DNA of 64,000 nucleotides. Source: Halochromatium glycolicum (lineage in GTDB: Bacteria; Pseudomonadota; Gammaproteobacteria; Chromatiales; Chromatiaceae). Below the pieces are notes generated by a model, which saw only the letters and a list, made by a program, of their open reading frames with translations, made no database searches and was not told the origin of the DNA. A program made the position numbers and the translations under genes. The stretch spans positions 1-64,000 of the forward strand of contig NZ_NRSJ01000025.1 of assembly GCF_016584085.1 (NCBI RefSeq), given 5' to 3'. Below are positions 17,966 through 27,145 of this stretch, piece by piece; within the stretch, counting starts at the first letter, position 1; the number at the start of each line of letters is the position of its first letter.

Positions 17966-19679
17966 CAGTGACCGCAGCACAGGCTGTCGAGGCCTGCGTG
18001 CGCGCCTCGGCCGCGGCCTTCTCGTAGAGCCGGATCTTCGGCGCCGCGAGCACGCAGGGCTGGCGGGCGACGAGCAGCGAGGTCTCGTCGCGCGCGAGCA
18101 GCGCGCTGATGCGCTCCTTGAGCGAGAGATCCTTATCGGCCGCATCGACCACCTCGACGTTCTGCACCCCCATCGCCCGCGCGACCGCTTCGAAGTGCAT
18201 CTTCGCGCTCGGCGCATGGTTGAGCGAACGGCCGGTGCCCGGATGCTCCTGCTGGCCGGTCATCGCGGTGGTCTCATTGTCGAGGATCAGCACCAGATGG
18301 CCGGTCTCGGGCGGGTTGTAGACCATCTCGGCGAGACCGGTCAGGCCCGAGTGGACGAAGGTCGAATCGCCGATCACGCTGACCACGCGCCGCGCCTCGG
18401 CGTCCGGCAGCGCGTGCCGCAGCCCGAGCCCGACGCCGATACTCGCGCCCATGCAGACGCAGGTGTCCATCGCCGAGAACGGCGGCAGCACGCCGAGGGT
18501 GTAGCAGCCGATGTCGCCGGCGACGATGCAGTCGAGATCGCGCAGCGCCTCGAATACGCCGCGGTGCGAGCAGCCCTGGCAGAGCTCGGGCGGCTTGCCC
18601 TTGGCCGGGGCGGGCTCGGTGGTGTCATCGCCGGCGATGATCCGGCGCGCGCGCGCGACATCGAGCTCGCCGAAGCGAAAGCGCTCGGGCTTGCCCTCGG
18701 CGGCAATCCCGGCTGCGCGCAGATCGTCGACCAGCACCGGATCGCCTTCCTCGATCACCAACAGGCGCTCGACCTCGGCGGCGAAGGCGCGAATCCGGGT
18801 GAGCGGCAGCGGATAGGTCAGGCCGATGTTGAGCTGGCGCACCCCAGGCGCGGCCTCGCGCGCATGCATCGCGGCGACGCCGGTGGCGATGATGCCGAGA
18901 CGCGGCGCATCGTCAGACCCCACATCAGGCTTGCCGCTAGGGTCGCTGTTCGGCGCAGCGGGATGCTCGGTCACCGGCCCTTCGGCGTCGTTCCAGTCAC
19001 TGATGGCCGCGAGCTTCTCGCGCAGCCGATGATGCGCCGGCTTGGCGAAGGCCGGGATCATCACCCGTGCCGGGATGTCGCGGCGGAAGTGGCGCTTGAT
19101 CTGCGCGTCATCGGGTCGCGAACTGTCGTCGCGCGGGGCGTGCCGTTGCTCAAGCGGGCGCGGGCGCACCACCGTCTTGGCGTGGCAGATCCGCGTGGTC
19201 AGCCGCAGGATCACCGGGATCTTCCAACGCTCGCCGAGCTCGAGCGCGAGCCAGGTGTACTCATAGGCCTGCTGCGAGTCGACCGGCTCGAGCATTGGCG
19301 CGCCGGCGGCGCGGGCGAAATGGCGGTTGTCCTGTTCGTTCTGGCTCGAGGCCATGCCGGGGTCGTCGGCCGAGACGATCAGCAGGCCGCCGTCGACATC
19401 GGTGTAGGTCGCGGTGAACAGCGCATCGGCGGCGACATTGAGGCCGACGTGCTTCATCGTCACCAGGGTGCGGGCGCCGGCGAAGGCGCTGCCGATGCCG
19501 ACCTCGAGCGCGACCTTTTCATTCGGCGCCCATTGCGCGCGGCCGCCGAGGCGGTCGAAGGTCTCGAGGATCTCGGTCGACGGGGTGCCGGGATAGCCGG
19601 TGCCGAGCGCGACCCCGGCGTGCAGGGCGGCGAGCGCGACGGCGTCATCGCCGGTGAGAAGGAGGCGTTCTTGGTTCAT
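17958..19679 (-). CDS. iorA: indolepyruvate:ferredoxin oxidoreductase, alpha subunit
   Basis: This thiamine-diphosphate enzyme (573 residues) decarboxylates indole- and phenylpyruvate. It shows the N-terminal pyrimidine-binding domain (GTGYPGTPSTEILETF, then the MKHVGLNVAADALFT and DDPGMASSQNEQDNR stretches) and the C-terminal TPP-binding domain (CQGCSHRGVFEAL, GDIGCYTLG, GDSTFVHSG, LILDNETTAMTGQQEHPG). Family members usually end with a two-cluster [4Fe-4S] ferredoxin domain. Here the chain stops soon after RQPCVLAAPK with no CxxCxxC motif, so electrons must leave by another route or a separate ferredoxin. Middle residues near 190-260 are a variable linker. Confidence 0.92.
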   Translation of the reverse strand: MNQERLLLTGDDAVALAALHAGVALGTGYPGTPSTEILETFDRLGGRAQWAPNEKVALEVGIGSAFAGARTLVTMKHVGLNVAADALFTATYTDVDGGLLIVSADDPGMASSQNEQDNRHFARAAGAPMLEPVDSQQAYEYTWLALELGERWKIPVILRLTTRICHAKTVVRPRPLEQRHAPRDDSSRPDDAQIKRHFRRDIPARVMIPAFAKPAHHRLREKLAAISDWNDAEGPVTEHPAAPNSDPSGKPDVGSDDAPRLGIIATGVAAMHAREAAPGVRQLNIGLTYPLPLTRIRAFAAEVERLLVIEEGDPVLVDDLRAAGIAAEGKPERFRFGELDVARARRIIAGDDTTEPAPAKGKPPELCQGCSHRGVFEALRDLDCIVAGDIGCYTLGVLPPFSAMDTCVCMGASIGVGLGLRHALPDAEARRVVSVIGDSTFVHSGLTGLAEMVYNPPETGHLVLILDNETTAMTGQQEHPGTGRSLNHAPSAKMHFEAVARAMGVQNVEVVDAADKDLSLKERISALLARDETSLLVARQPCVLAAPKIRLYEKAAAEARTQASTACAAVTDE

Positions 19680-19722
19680 GCGTCTACCAACAGTCTCTCG
19701 GATCAGGGTCGAGCGGGCGGGG

Positions 19723-21156
19723 TCACCAGTTCAGCACCAGCTCGGCGCGGACGAAATAGGCATCATCGCGTCGATGCGCGGCGTAGAACTCACCGGGCGC
19801 CAGATACTCGGCGACGAGGTGGCCGGACAGATGCTCATGGAGCTTGGCCTTGAGCCAGGCGGTGAGCAGATGGCCGCGAAACCGGCCGTCGCCCGATAGG
19901 TTGACGAGTTGGGCGGGCGTCCGCGTGCTCTCTTCATTGGCGAACAAGGCGTGATAGTCGAATGTGAGCAGGGTGGTCGGATGCACCTGGGCGGCCCAGC
20001 CGAGGTTGAGCCGGAACAGGTTCGTCGCCTGCGCCACGCGGGTCTCGAGCGGCCATTGATAGATCATCAGCTCACTCCACTGCGGCCAGCGGCCCCAGAG
20101 CGGATCAAAGGCCTGATCGGTGGCGTCGTCGGGATCATCGCCCGAGAGATACTCGAGGTCCGCACGCAGGCGGTTCTGCAGCGGATCATCGAAGGCATAG
20201 GCGAGCTGCGCGTTGAGGCCGAAGGCGTTCACCGTGCGCTGGTTCAGCTCGCCCCATTGATAGGCGCCCTCGGCCCGGCCGCTCCAGCCCGGCGCAAGGT
20301 CCCCGTCGACGCGCAGCCCGATGGTGTAGAGGTCGCCGGCATCGCTCGAGGACGGGAAGGGGGCGCCGTTGTTGACGCGGATGCTGCGCGGGGTCGGGTG
20401 CGGGCGGTCATGCTGATAGATGAAATAGCCGTCGAGATCGCGGCCCGGGAGTAGCGCGCGGTTGCGCGCATAGGCGATGACGCCGGTCTCGTGCTGCTCG
20501 GTCTGGTCCTCGATCGCGTCGTTGAACGGCCGTGGGAAGCGGCCGGTGTCGGCATTCTGGTCGATGTAGACCAGGTCCAGCACCGTCTCGATCGCATCCA
20601 GATCCAGCGTGGCGCGCGCGGCGTCGAAGTAGATCGTCCGTGAGCCGTCCAGCGGCGTGCCCTCGAGCACGAGCCAGCCGTGGCCGAAGACCAGGTCCTG
20701 GCGGCCGAGCTTGAGACTGAACGGCAGGTCGGCAGGTTGGTCGAAGCTGAGCGCGAGGCGATCGAACAGCACGCCCCCCGAGTACCAGGTCTCGAAGCCG
20801 GGCACCGGCCAGTCGGCGGCCTCGGGCTTGTTGTAGTGCCGACCTTCCCAGATCAGGCGGGCGTCGGCGGCGAGCCAAGTGGTCGGCGCAGTGCGGCCCC
20901 AAAGCCGGCCGCGATAGCGCTGGAAGGTCCGGTCGGCGATGGCCGCGTCGTCATTCAGGCCGACGTTGCCGATGAAGACCTGGCGCAGGCGCAGATCGCC
21001 GCCCCAGTCGGTGTTCCAGTCGCTGTCCCAGTCGCGGTCCCGGCTCAGCGCGTCGCGGGACTGGGTGGACGAGGCTTCGGCTGCGCTCCAGGCCATGATG
21101 GGCGCGAGCAGGAATAAGGGGCCGCAGCGGCCGAGCCATCGAATACGTTGCGTCAT
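19723..21156 (-). CDS. alginate-export-family outer membrane porin
   Basis: The 477-residue protein has a signal peptide (about 1-28) and then alternating beta-strands with aromatic girdles, ending in Trp after VRAELVLNW, the usual C-terminal strand of an outer-membrane barrel. Sequence such as SLKLGRQDLVFGHGWLVLEGTPLDGSRT is typical of the AlgE/alginate_exp barrel family (18-stranded). Many members outside pseudomonads have nothing to do with alginate, and no alginate genes are in the window, so transport of another anionic solute is equally possible. It ends 43 bp from iorA, possibly in one transcript upstream of it, which would fit import or export of an aromatic acid. Confidence 0.75.
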   Translation of the reverse strand: MTQRIRWLGRCGPLFLLAPIMAWSAAEASSTQSRDALSRDRDWDSDWNTDWGGDLRLRQVFIGNVGLNDDAAIADRTFQRYRGRLWGRTAPTTWLAADARLIWEGRHYNKPEAADWPVPGFETWYSGGVLFDRLALSFDQPADLPFSLKLGRQDLVFGHGWLVLEGTPLDGSRTIYFDAARATLDLDAIETVLDLVYIDQNADTGRFPRPFNDAIEDQTEQHETGVIAYARNRALLPGRDLDGYFIYQHDRPHPTPRSIRVNNGAPFPSSSDAGDLYTIGLRVDGDLAPGWSGRAEGAYQWGELNQRTVNAFGLNAQLAYAFDDPLQNRLRADLEYLSGDDPDDATDQAFDPLWGRWPQWSELMIYQWPLETRVAQATNLFRLNLGWAAQVHPTTLLTFDYHALFANEESTRTPAQLVNLSGDGRFRGHLLTAWLKAKLHEHLSGHLVAEYLAPGEFYAAHRRDDAYFVRAELVLNW

Positions 21157-21412
21157 GTCTCGATTGTCAAGGCGTTGTATCGTGCTCGGACGTCTGGGCT
21201 CACTGGTGTGGACTCACCGGTGTGGGCTCGTTGGCTTGGGTGCACTCGTCGCCGCGCCGGTCATCGCAATCCGACGCGGGACGAACGGTCCCGGTCGACC
21301 CGCCAACGGCAGGCGGGGAGCGTACACGGGTCGGCGTTCGGGATCATCGCCTTGGGGGCGTCAGCCGCGCCCGAGGTGACCGGTTTTTGATACAGATCAG
21401 CGAGGCTGCAGG

Positions 21413-22492
21413 ATGACGACAACCGATCCGCATCACGCGCGGCATCCGGGATTGCTGCTCGGCCCCGGACCGAGCGGCCATTGGGACGACGAGCGCGTCT
21501 CGGGCCCCTGCGTCTTGCGCGAGCCCGACGGGCGCTGGCGCATGTGGTATTACGGCCGCGATCAGGGCTTCGACCCCGAGATCAACCTGCCGACCGGCCG
21601 CGTCGGGCTGGCCGAATCCGAGGATGGACTGCATTGGGAGCGGGTCTCGGGACCCTTGACCCAGGGGGCCGTGCTCGACGTGCATCCACACCCGGAGCGG
21701 TTCGATTCGACCCATCTCGGCTGCAGCCAGGTGGTGCGGCGCGACGGTCTCTATTGGATGTGGTATTTCGGCGGTGACCACAGCCGCTTTCGCATCGGAC
21801 GCTTCGATGTCAAGGGGCTCAAGCTGCGCCCTGGCTGCGCGATCTCGCGCGACGGGGTGCATTGGCAGCGTCTGGACGGTCCGCATCAGGGCGCGCTGCT
21901 GGATTTCGGCGGCCACAGCGAGTTCGATGCCGCCACCTGTGGCTGGCCGCAGGTGGTGCAGGTCCGCACCGACCTCTGGCGGCTCTACTATCACAGCCTC
22001 GATCCGGCGCGGATGGTGTTCGGCGTCGGGCTGGCCGAATCAAGCGATGGCCTGCATTGGCACAAGCGCGGCCAGGTGCTTGGCCCCGGCGAGCCGGACG
22101 CCTTCGACGCGCTCGGCATCGGCACGCGCTGCGTGCTCCGGCACCAAGACCGCTGGCTGATGTTCTACGAGGGCGTCGCCGGCAATGGGCACTCGATCGG
22201 GCTGGCCGAATCCGAGGATGGCGTGCATTGGACGCGGCGGCCGGGGCCGGAACCGGACGGCTCGGTGTTCGCCCATGCGCCGAGCGGGTCCGGGGCCTGG
22301 GATGCGTTCGCGGTGGGCGCCCCCTGTGTCGTCGCGATGGATGATGGCTCCTGGCGGCTCTACTACGTCGGCAGCAACGAGACCGGCCTCGGCCACAGCG
22401 ATGAGCTCAAGGCCAGGCAGCAGATCGGACTGGCGCTCAGCCAGGGCGCGGACCCGACCCGCTGGGCGCGTTGGGACGGCTCCCGCCGCTGA
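21413..22492 (+). CDS. five-bladed beta-propeller protein, GH43/GH32-like
   Basis: The 359-residue protein is built of repeated modules with the pattern V/I-GLAES-E/S-DG-L/V-HW, seen four times (near residues 65, 143, 205, 263), alternating with WRMWYYG, YWMWYFG, WRLYYHS and WLMFYEG strands. This is the fold of glycosidase families 32, 43, 68 and 130; related proteins occur in cyanobacteria and plants. A catalytic Asp/Glu pair cannot be assigned with confidence, so the activity is unknown. There is no signal peptide. AGG precedes ATG 21413. Its last 56 bp overlap the 3' end of the convergent UPF0182 gene. Confidence 0.75.
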   Translation: MTTTDPHHARHPGLLLGPGPSGHWDDERVSGPCVLREPDGRWRMWYYGRDQGFDPEINLPTGRVGLAESEDGLHWERVSGPLTQGAVLDVHPHPERFDSTHLGCSQVVRRDGLYWMWYFGGDHSRFRIGRFDVKGLKLRPGCAISRDGVHWQRLDGPHQGALLDFGGHSEFDAATCGWPQVVQVRTDLWRLYYHSLDPARMVFGVGLAESSDGLHWHKRGQVLGPGEPDAFDALGIGTRCVLRHQDRWLMFYEGVAGNGHSIGLAESEDGVHWTRRPGPEPDGSVFAHAPSGSGAWDAFAVGAPCVVAMDDGSWRLYYVGSNETGLGHSDELKARQQIGLALSQGADPTRWARWDGSRR

Positions 22493-25304
22493 GCGCCTCA
22501 GCGGCGGTCGTTGCCGCTTCGCCCGATGCGGCAGCGTCTGCCTCGGTGCCCGAGTCGGGCTGCGGCGCCCGTTCCTGGACCCCCGGCGCCGCTCCTGCGC
22601 GCGCCCTGTCCCGGCGCTGCCGCTCGCGGAGCGCGGCGACCGCCTCTTCCAGCGAGGGCGCCATCGCCACCTTGCCGCGCTGACTGACGATCACCCGCTT
22701 GAGCTGAGGGATGGTCACACCCTGCGCGGCCTGCAGATAGACCGGCTGCACATAGGTGATGACCTCATCGAGCAGGATCAGGATCAGCTTGCCGCGCTCG
22801 ATCTCGGCGCCGCCGCGTCCCCAGAGCGTGAATTGCTCAGCGATCGTGGAATCCTGCTCGATCAGCGCATCGATCTGCGACAGCCCCAGCACCAGCATCC
22901 CGGTGGGCAGGCTGTAGACGATGATGCGGCCATAGTTCTCCGCATCCGAGCTCACCACCGCAAAGGCGCGCATGTTGTCGCGTCCCTTGGGGTTCAGCGG
23001 CGCCAGCAGCAGGTGCTCGAAACGCGAGCGGTCGATCAGGTTCAGCGTGACGTAATAGGGCCAAAGCGTCTCGACGCTGTCTTCGCGCACAATGCGCGGA
23101 AACATCCAGCGGTCTTCCTGGGCATAGAAGACCGCCGGGTCCGTCTGATGATATTTGGCGTAGACCTGCATCTGGGTCGTGAACAGGTCCTGCGGGTAGC
23201 GGATATGCGCCCGCAAGGCCTCTGGAAACTGGTCCATCTCCTTGAGCAGGCCGGGATACATCCGCTGGTAGGCGCGTGCGATCGGGTCGCTCGGATCGGC
23301 GAGATAGTAGGTCATCTCCCCGGTGTAGGCATCGACCACGATCTTCACCGAGTTGCGGATATAGTTGAATTCCTTCGCGATCGGGCTTGCCATGCCATGA
23401 TCGGGGTGGGCGCCGACATTGCGGTTCACCGGCTCGGCATAGGGATAGCGATCGGAGAGCGTATAGGCATCGAGGATCCAGTACAGGTGCTCCGGCGTCA
23501 CCACCAGATAGGGATCATCGTCGAGTTCCAGGAACGGGGTGATCTGGCGAATGGTGCTCGGTACGTTGCGGCGGATGAGGATCTGGCTGTCGGCCTCGAT
23601 GGCGGTGGTGAAGAACAGCCGGTAATCGCGGTAATGGAGCGCGAACACGGCGCGTCGGAACCAGCCATCGATCGGGATCGCGGTGTCGGCGCGATAATCG
23701 TCCTGCACCACGCCGGTGGCGCCGGGATAGGAGATCTCCCCGAGCGCATTGGGGGCGATCACATCATGGAGATCCTGCATGCCGTAATAGATGCCGGGCT
23801 CTTCGATCGTCAAGCCATGGTCGGAGCGCGGCGGCAGGTCCTTCAGGTACCATTCCATGGCCTCCTCGCCGACCTGGGCCGCGGGGGACATCACGGCGCC
23901 GTAGCCGTGGGTATAGCGGAACCAGCGATTGACCCAGTTCTGCGAGTCCTGCGGCAACTGCTCGAAATCCAGTTCCCGCGCGGCGAGGAAGACCTGCTGA
24001 TACCGCCCGTCGATGGTATAGCGATCGGTGTTCACCGAGAGGAAGCTGTAATAGCTGCGGATCTCCTGCAGTTCGCGATAGACATCGATCAGCATCTCGC
24101 GATCCCACACCGGAACATTGCGCAGCGCGGCCGGATCGATGTCGTTGGGGTCGGCATCTTCGGCAGCTTCCGCCTCGATCGCCACCCGATAGGGGCGCAT
24201 CTCGACCTCGTCCAAAGCGAACGAATCCAGGGTGGCGGCGATATTGTGCTCGATGTAGGGCTGTTGCCGTGCCAGCTCATCCGGCTCGACCAGATAGTCC
24301 TGGATCGTTTCGGGAAGGGCCTCCCAGTATCGCAGGCCGAGGGTTCCTGTCAGCAGCACTGCGAAGACCACTACGGCCGACAGCCCGCGCTTGCTGTTGA
24401 GATAGACAATGCTGCTGACGCCGAGGGCGAGCAGCATCAACATCGACGCCCAGATCAGCGGCAGCACGATCGTCATCTCGGTGTAGCCGGGCCCGAAGAA
24501 GAGCGGAGTATGGCGATCGCCATAGAGCAGCATGTAGCGCTGGAACAGCAATTCCGTGATGCCGACAGCGAACATCAGTGCAACGATCATGCTGAGGTGC
24601 CGCCTGGCGCCGGCTGCGATATTCAGGCCGCGCTTCTTGAGCTCCTGGTGCTGCAGGTAATAGATCAGGCCGAGGATCACCAGCAGCACGGCCAGCGCAA
24701 AGAACACCTCTAGCAGGATGTCACGAAAGAGCGGTAATGCGAACAGATAAAAGCTGATGTCCTGACCATAGACCGGATCAACGACCCCGGCCTCTGGAGC
24801 GAAGAGGAACAACAACGTCTCTTCCCACTGAGAATACAGCGGATAGGCGAGCACGATCGCCAACAGCAGGGACACCAGGATCGCCAGCTTGTGCAGCCCA
24901 AGGATGAGCCAATTCAGCGGGCTGAGGCGGTCGCGCTGCCGCTCGCTTTGGGTAGTCAGCACCAGCGCATTCTTCGGTGTCGCGCGCTTCCTTTTGCGTC
25001 GCAGTCGCAGCCGCAGCAGGAGCTTGGCCGGGCCGAGCCGTTTGGCCCGCATATAGCGCGCCGCAATGCGGAAATTAGAATAGAAGAAGAGGAAGAACAG
25101 CGCGGTGAAGACGGCGAACACGACATAGCTGTAGAGCAGTCGTTGCCAGAAATAGAACCCTAGGTCGAGTGACTGGTACCACCAGATGTCGACAACCACA
25201 TCGGCATACACCAGTGCACTGATCGGCAATGCGATCAAGACCAACAGCGGGATGGCGACGAGCGAGATCAGCTTGACCCGGCGCCAGGGATGCTTGCTTG
25301 CCAT
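22437..25304 (-). CDS. UPF0182 family large membrane protein
   Basis: The 955-residue protein has about seven transmembrane segments in the first 330 residues (starting IISLVAIPLLVLIALPISALVY-like, then VFAVFTALFFLFFYS and others) followed by a long extracytoplasmic domain with the conserved stretches TRYTHGYGAVMSPA, YYGMQDLHD and RYPQDLFTTQMQVYAKYH. This is UPF0182 (COG1615), a family of unknown function in actinobacteria, cyanobacteria and some proteobacteria. The C-terminal 70 residues are low-complexity Ala/Arg/Gly. ATG 25304 has GAGAG upstream. Its 3' end overlaps the convergent propeller gene by 56 bp. Confidence 0.88.
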   Translation of the reverse strand: MASKHPWRRVKLISLVAIPLLVLIALPISALVYADVVVDIWWYQSLDLGFYFWQRLLYSYVVFAVFTALFFLFFYSNFRIAARYMRAKRLGPAKLLLRLRLRRKRKRATPKNALVLTTQSERQRDRLSPLNWLILGLHKLAILVSLLLAIVLAYPLYSQWEETLLFLFAPEAGVVDPVYGQDISFYLFALPLFRDILLEVFFALAVLLVILGLIYYLQHQELKKRGLNIAAGARRHLSMIVALMFAVGITELLFQRYMLLYGDRHTPLFFGPGYTEMTIVLPLIWASMLMLLALGVSSIVYLNSKRGLSAVVVFAVLLTGTLGLRYWEALPETIQDYLVEPDELARQQPYIEHNIAATLDSFALDEVEMRPYRVAIEAEAAEDADPNDIDPAALRNVPVWDREMLIDVYRELQEIRSYYSFLSVNTDRYTIDGRYQQVFLAARELDFEQLPQDSQNWVNRWFRYTHGYGAVMSPAAQVGEEAMEWYLKDLPPRSDHGLTIEEPGIYYGMQDLHDVIAPNALGEISYPGATGVVQDDYRADTAIPIDGWFRRAVFALHYRDYRLFFTTAIEADSQILIRRNVPSTIRQITPFLELDDDPYLVVTPEHLYWILDAYTLSDRYPYAEPVNRNVGAHPDHGMASPIAKEFNYIRNSVKIVVDAYTGEMTYYLADPSDPIARAYQRMYPGLLKEMDQFPEALRAHIRYPQDLFTTQMQVYAKYHQTDPAVFYAQEDRWMFPRIVREDSVETLWPYYVTLNLIDRSRFEHLLLAPLNPKGRDNMRAFAVVSSDAENYGRIIVYSLPTGMLVLGLSQIDALIEQDSTIAEQFTLWGRGGAEIERGKLILILLDEVITYVQPVYLQAAQGVTIPQLKRVIVSQRGKVAMAPSLEEAVAALRERQRRDRARAGAAPGVQERAPQPDSGTEADAAASGEAATTAAEALSGGSRPNAPSGSGPRPG

Positions 25305-25333
25305 CAGTAAACTCTCGCTGGTTCAGTGCGCAC

Positions 25334-27076
25334 TCAGCCGTCCTGACCGATCAGCAGATCGGCGATCAGCCGCTCGACCGGCGCGTAGTCATCGGTCAGC
25401 ACCGGCAGCCGTTCAGGATCGCTACCATAGCCGAGGATCGCCTCGGTCATCCGGCTCCAGGCCCGCGGCGGGCCGGTACGGGCGGTCACGGTCTTCGGTA
25501 GGCGTTGCCCATTGCTGGCGGTGACGACGAAGGTCACACGCGGGTCCTTGGGCACACCCTCCATCCAGAGGTCGACCGCGCGAAATTCGGTCGCCAGGGT
25601 CTTGGCGATGCTCTTGATCAGGCGCGGGTCCGGGAAGGCGTCGACCACGTTCATGACGTAGAGTCCATCGGGCCTCAGCCGCGATTTGACCAAGGCCGCG
25701 AACTCGCGGGTAACCAGATGCTGTGGGATCGCGACATCGTGGAAGACGTCGCCGACGATCACATCGAAGCGCAGCGGGGCGCGATCCGATGCCCGGTCGG
25801 ATGCCCGGTCGGATGCCCGGCTGGGCGCTCCGTCAGGCGCCGGATCAGGTGCTCGGTCAAGTGTCCGATTATGCGCGCGATCGGGTGTCCGGCCAGGTGC
25901 CTGGTCGGCGGCTCGGTCAGATGCCCGACCCGACGAGGGATCAGCGAACCGCTCAGTGAACACGCGGCCTGCATCGCGCAACGCGAGGCGGGCATCGCGA
26001 TGGACGATGTGCAGCGCGGACGGGTCGAGGAACAGGCGCTCCTCGGCCAGCCGCGTCACCCGCGGGTCGAGCTCGGCGACCAGGATCTCGGAGCTCGGGC
26101 TCAGCACCCCGAGCGCGCGCGGCAGGCTATAGGCACCACCGCCGGCGAAGAACCAGCGCAGGCCGGCGTCATAGTCCTCCCCAAAGTGGGCATAGGCCAG
26201 CTCATCGATCGCATGGACATAGGGGGCGATCAGCAATGCCGGGTCTTGGCGATGGTTGATGCCGTGGAGCAGATGATCCAACACCAGCCCGCGCGCCTCG
26301 CCGAACGGTGCCAGCGGGGACTGATCGACGACCCGCATGCAGAAATAGCGGCTCTCGCGATCGCAGCTCGCAGCCAGCGCCGAGCGCAACCCGAGGCCGG
26401 CCGCGAGCAGGGTCGCTGCCGCGAGCACCCACCAGCGCCAGCGCGCGATCCCGCGCAGGAACGGCAGCCCGAGCGCGAGCAACAGCAGGCCTGAGACCAA
26501 GACGACGAGGCGCGAGCCCAGGAACTGCACGAGCAGCCAGCCGGCAGCAAAGGTGCCGAGGATGCTGCCGATCGCCGCGAGCGCGTGCATCCGCCCGACC
26601 ACATGGCCAGCGCGCGGATCGAGCCGCAGCGCCAGGGTCGTCAGCAACGGGGTAACGACGCCGATCAGCGCGGCCGGTATGAAGAACAGACCGGCCGCGA
26701 ACGCGAAGCTTGCGCCCAGCAGACTCACCCCGGCGCCTTGCAAGGCGGCACCGAGCGGATCGATCACGAGCAAGGCGAGGATGCAATAGAGGCCCGCGGC
26801 GCCGAGCACGAGACCCGCGCTGCCTGCGCCGGCGCCGCGATCGGCCCAGCGTCCGCCGAGCCAGTTGCCGAGCGACAGCCCAGCGAGGATGACGCCGATG
26901 ATCGCGGTCCAGGTGTAGAGCGAGACGCCGACGTAGGGCGCCGCGAGCCGGCCGGCAACGATCTCGAGCACCAGCAGCAGCCCCGAGCTCAGGAAGACCG
27001 TGGCGCCGTAGCCGATCAGCAGCAGCCGGCGGTGTCGATCGGCGGACGGGGTAGTTGTGAACAGGGTTGAGCGCAT
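25334..27076 (-). CDS. membrane-fused spermidine synthase-like protein
   Basis: The 580-residue protein has an N-terminal membrane domain of about seven or eight segments (18-230; FLSSGLLLVLEIVAGRLAAPYVG, typical of MFS-fused polyamine synthases) and a C-terminal spermidine-synthase-like methyltransferase fold: WFFAGGGAYSLPRAL (nucleotide loop), EILVAELDPRVTRLAEE, and RFDVIVGDVFHD. Whether it transfers aminopropyl groups is uncertain. Between the strands LALRDAGRVF and LRFDVIV, where homologues have a short turn, there is a repetitive Ala/Arg/Asp/Pro insert of about 50 residues. It sits 29 bp upstream of the UPF0182 gene and is likely co-transcribed. Confidence 0.8.
   Translation of the reverse strand: MRSTLFTTTPSADRHRRLLLIGYGATVFLSSGLLLVLEIVAGRLAAPYVGVSLYTWTAIIGVILAGLSLGNWLGGRWADRGAGAGSAGLVLGAAGLYCILALLVIDPLGAALQGAGVSLLGASFAFAAGLFFIPAALIGVVTPLLTTLALRLDPRAGHVVGRMHALAAIGSILGTFAAGWLLVQFLGSRLVVLVSGLLLLALGLPFLRGIARWRWWVLAAATLLAAGLGLRSALAASCDRESRYFCMRVVDQSPLAPFGEARGLVLDHLLHGINHRQDPALLIAPYVHAIDELAYAHFGEDYDAGLRWFFAGGGAYSLPRALGVLSPSSEILVAELDPRVTRLAEERLFLDPSALHIVHRDARLALRDAGRVFTERFADPSSGRASDRAADQAPGRTPDRAHNRTLDRAPDPAPDGAPSRASDRASDRASDRAPLRFDVIVGDVFHDVAIPQHLVTREFAALVKSRLRPDGLYVMNVVDAFPDPRLIKSIAKTLATEFRAVDLWMEGVPKDPRVTFVVTASNGQRLPKTVTARTGPPRAWSRMTEAILGYGSDPERLPVLTDDYAPVERLIADLLIGQDG
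25788..25931 (-). repeat. twelve-unit 12-bp tandem repeat inside the spermidine synthase-like gene
   Basis: Twelve degenerate units of 12 bp (gatgcccggtcg and variants on the plus strand) follow one another without a frame break. The first three are nearly identical and later ones diverge. They encode four-residue units such as SDRA/PDRA/GRAS. The repeat sits inside the conserved catalytic domain, at a loop. Confidence 0.85.
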
Positions 27077-27145
27077 CGATTGATTTCGGCAGGATCAAGG
27101 CTGAATTGTCGCCGTTGGCCTGATGGCAGACGAGCCAGAGCGATC

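Noticed and set aside
15766-19853. Two long plus-strand frames opposite paaK and iorA
   Set aside because: Both mirror confidently identified minus-strand genes and show only composition-driven openness.
19723-21156. Porin considered as evidence for alginate synthesis
   Set aside because: No alginate biosynthesis gene is present, and the barrel family serves many solutes.
22185-24713. 842-codon open frame on the plus strand opposite the UPF0182 gene
   Set aside because: The minus-strand gene has clear family sequence and membrane segments. The opposite frame is open because of GC-rich codon bias and has no recognisable domain.
25788-25931. Repeat array considered as CRISPR
   Set aside because: Units are 12 bp with no spacers, are in frame, and lie inside a gene.
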